Source: a virus
IMG/VR virus record: IMGVR_UViG_3300020410_000079
Span: 1-20,244 of that record
Length of the DNA: 20,244 nucleotides
Direction: 5' to 3' (one strand)
The notes below the pieces were generated by a model that was not told the DNA's origin, did no database searches, and worked only from the letters and a program-made list of their open reading frames with translations. This document shows, in pieces, positions 20,196 through 20,244 of the stretch (position 1 is the stretch's first letter; each line of letters begins with the position of its first letter). Made by a program: the position numbers and the translations under genes.

Positions 20196-20244
20196 AAAAA
20201 CACACCGCCTGTCCTGCCCATCCGACAAGTCTAAGTTAAGCCAT

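Noticed and set aside
1-20244. CRISPR arrays, insertion sequences, tRNA genes, attachment sites
   Set aside because: I looked on both strands and saw no spaced direct repeats, transposase-like frames with terminal repeats, or tRNA cloverleafs other than the tmRNA part.

Overview
This window is part of the genome of a T4-like (contractile-tailed) bacteriophage of the marine cyanophage/pelagiphage type. The evidence is a nearly continuous baseplate and tail module (gp8, gp7-like, gp6, gp25, PAAR tip, gp5-like spike, gp27-like hub, gp53, gp48, gp54-like tube protein, gp26-like chaperone, tape measure), the head-completion pair gp4/gp2, and a replication/late-transcription block (gp33, gp59, gp32). 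Five exact copies of the T4 late promoter octamer TATAAATA sit in the intergenic gaps. The likely host is an alphaproteobacterium: the right end carries what looks like the coding half of an alphaproteobacterial-type, circularly permuted two-piece tmRNA. Host assignment is inference.

Layout. 1-11028 (minus strand): baseplate genes packed with TAATG-type overlaps, read leftward from a late promoter at 11058-11065, with further late promoters before gp25 and gp8. 11028-11065: two TATAAATA late promoters face each other, each lying on the start of the other strand's first gene. 11066-16443 (plus strand): gp4 (head completion), gp2 (DNA end protector), a tail-tube/gp54-like protein, a gp26-like protein whose reading continues in the -1 frame across a run of seven T, and a 904-residue tape-measure-like protein. 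16449-16473: a terminator for the opposing gp32 gene. 16497-19368 (minus strand): SleB-like hydrolase, gp33, SufU-like Fe-S scaffold, gp59, a 51-residue coiled-coil protein and gp32, read from a host-type promoter at 19378-19406; gp32 has its own composite promoter. 19414-20195 (minus strand): terminator, a two-helix membrane protein, a small conserved-looking protein and the tmRNA coding segment, whose acceptor half would lie beyond position 20244.

How it works together: early genes (helicase loader, SSB, late co-activator gp33) are read from sigma70-like promoters. gp33, acting with the clamp and a late sigma factor not in this window, would then switch on the TATAAATA promoters for the tail, baseplate and head-completion genes. 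SufU, the SleB hydrolase and the tmRNA are accessory functions aimed at host Fe-S metabolism, the cell wall and ribosome rescue.

Most notable points: the phage-borne permuted tmRNA half with a readable tag and PK1 pseudoknot; the T7 slippery site linking the gp26-like ORF to a 60-residue extension directly before the tape measure; a cupredoxin domain with all four copper ligands at the end of a baseplate wedge protein; the face-to-face late promoters; and the fused early/late promoter of gp32.
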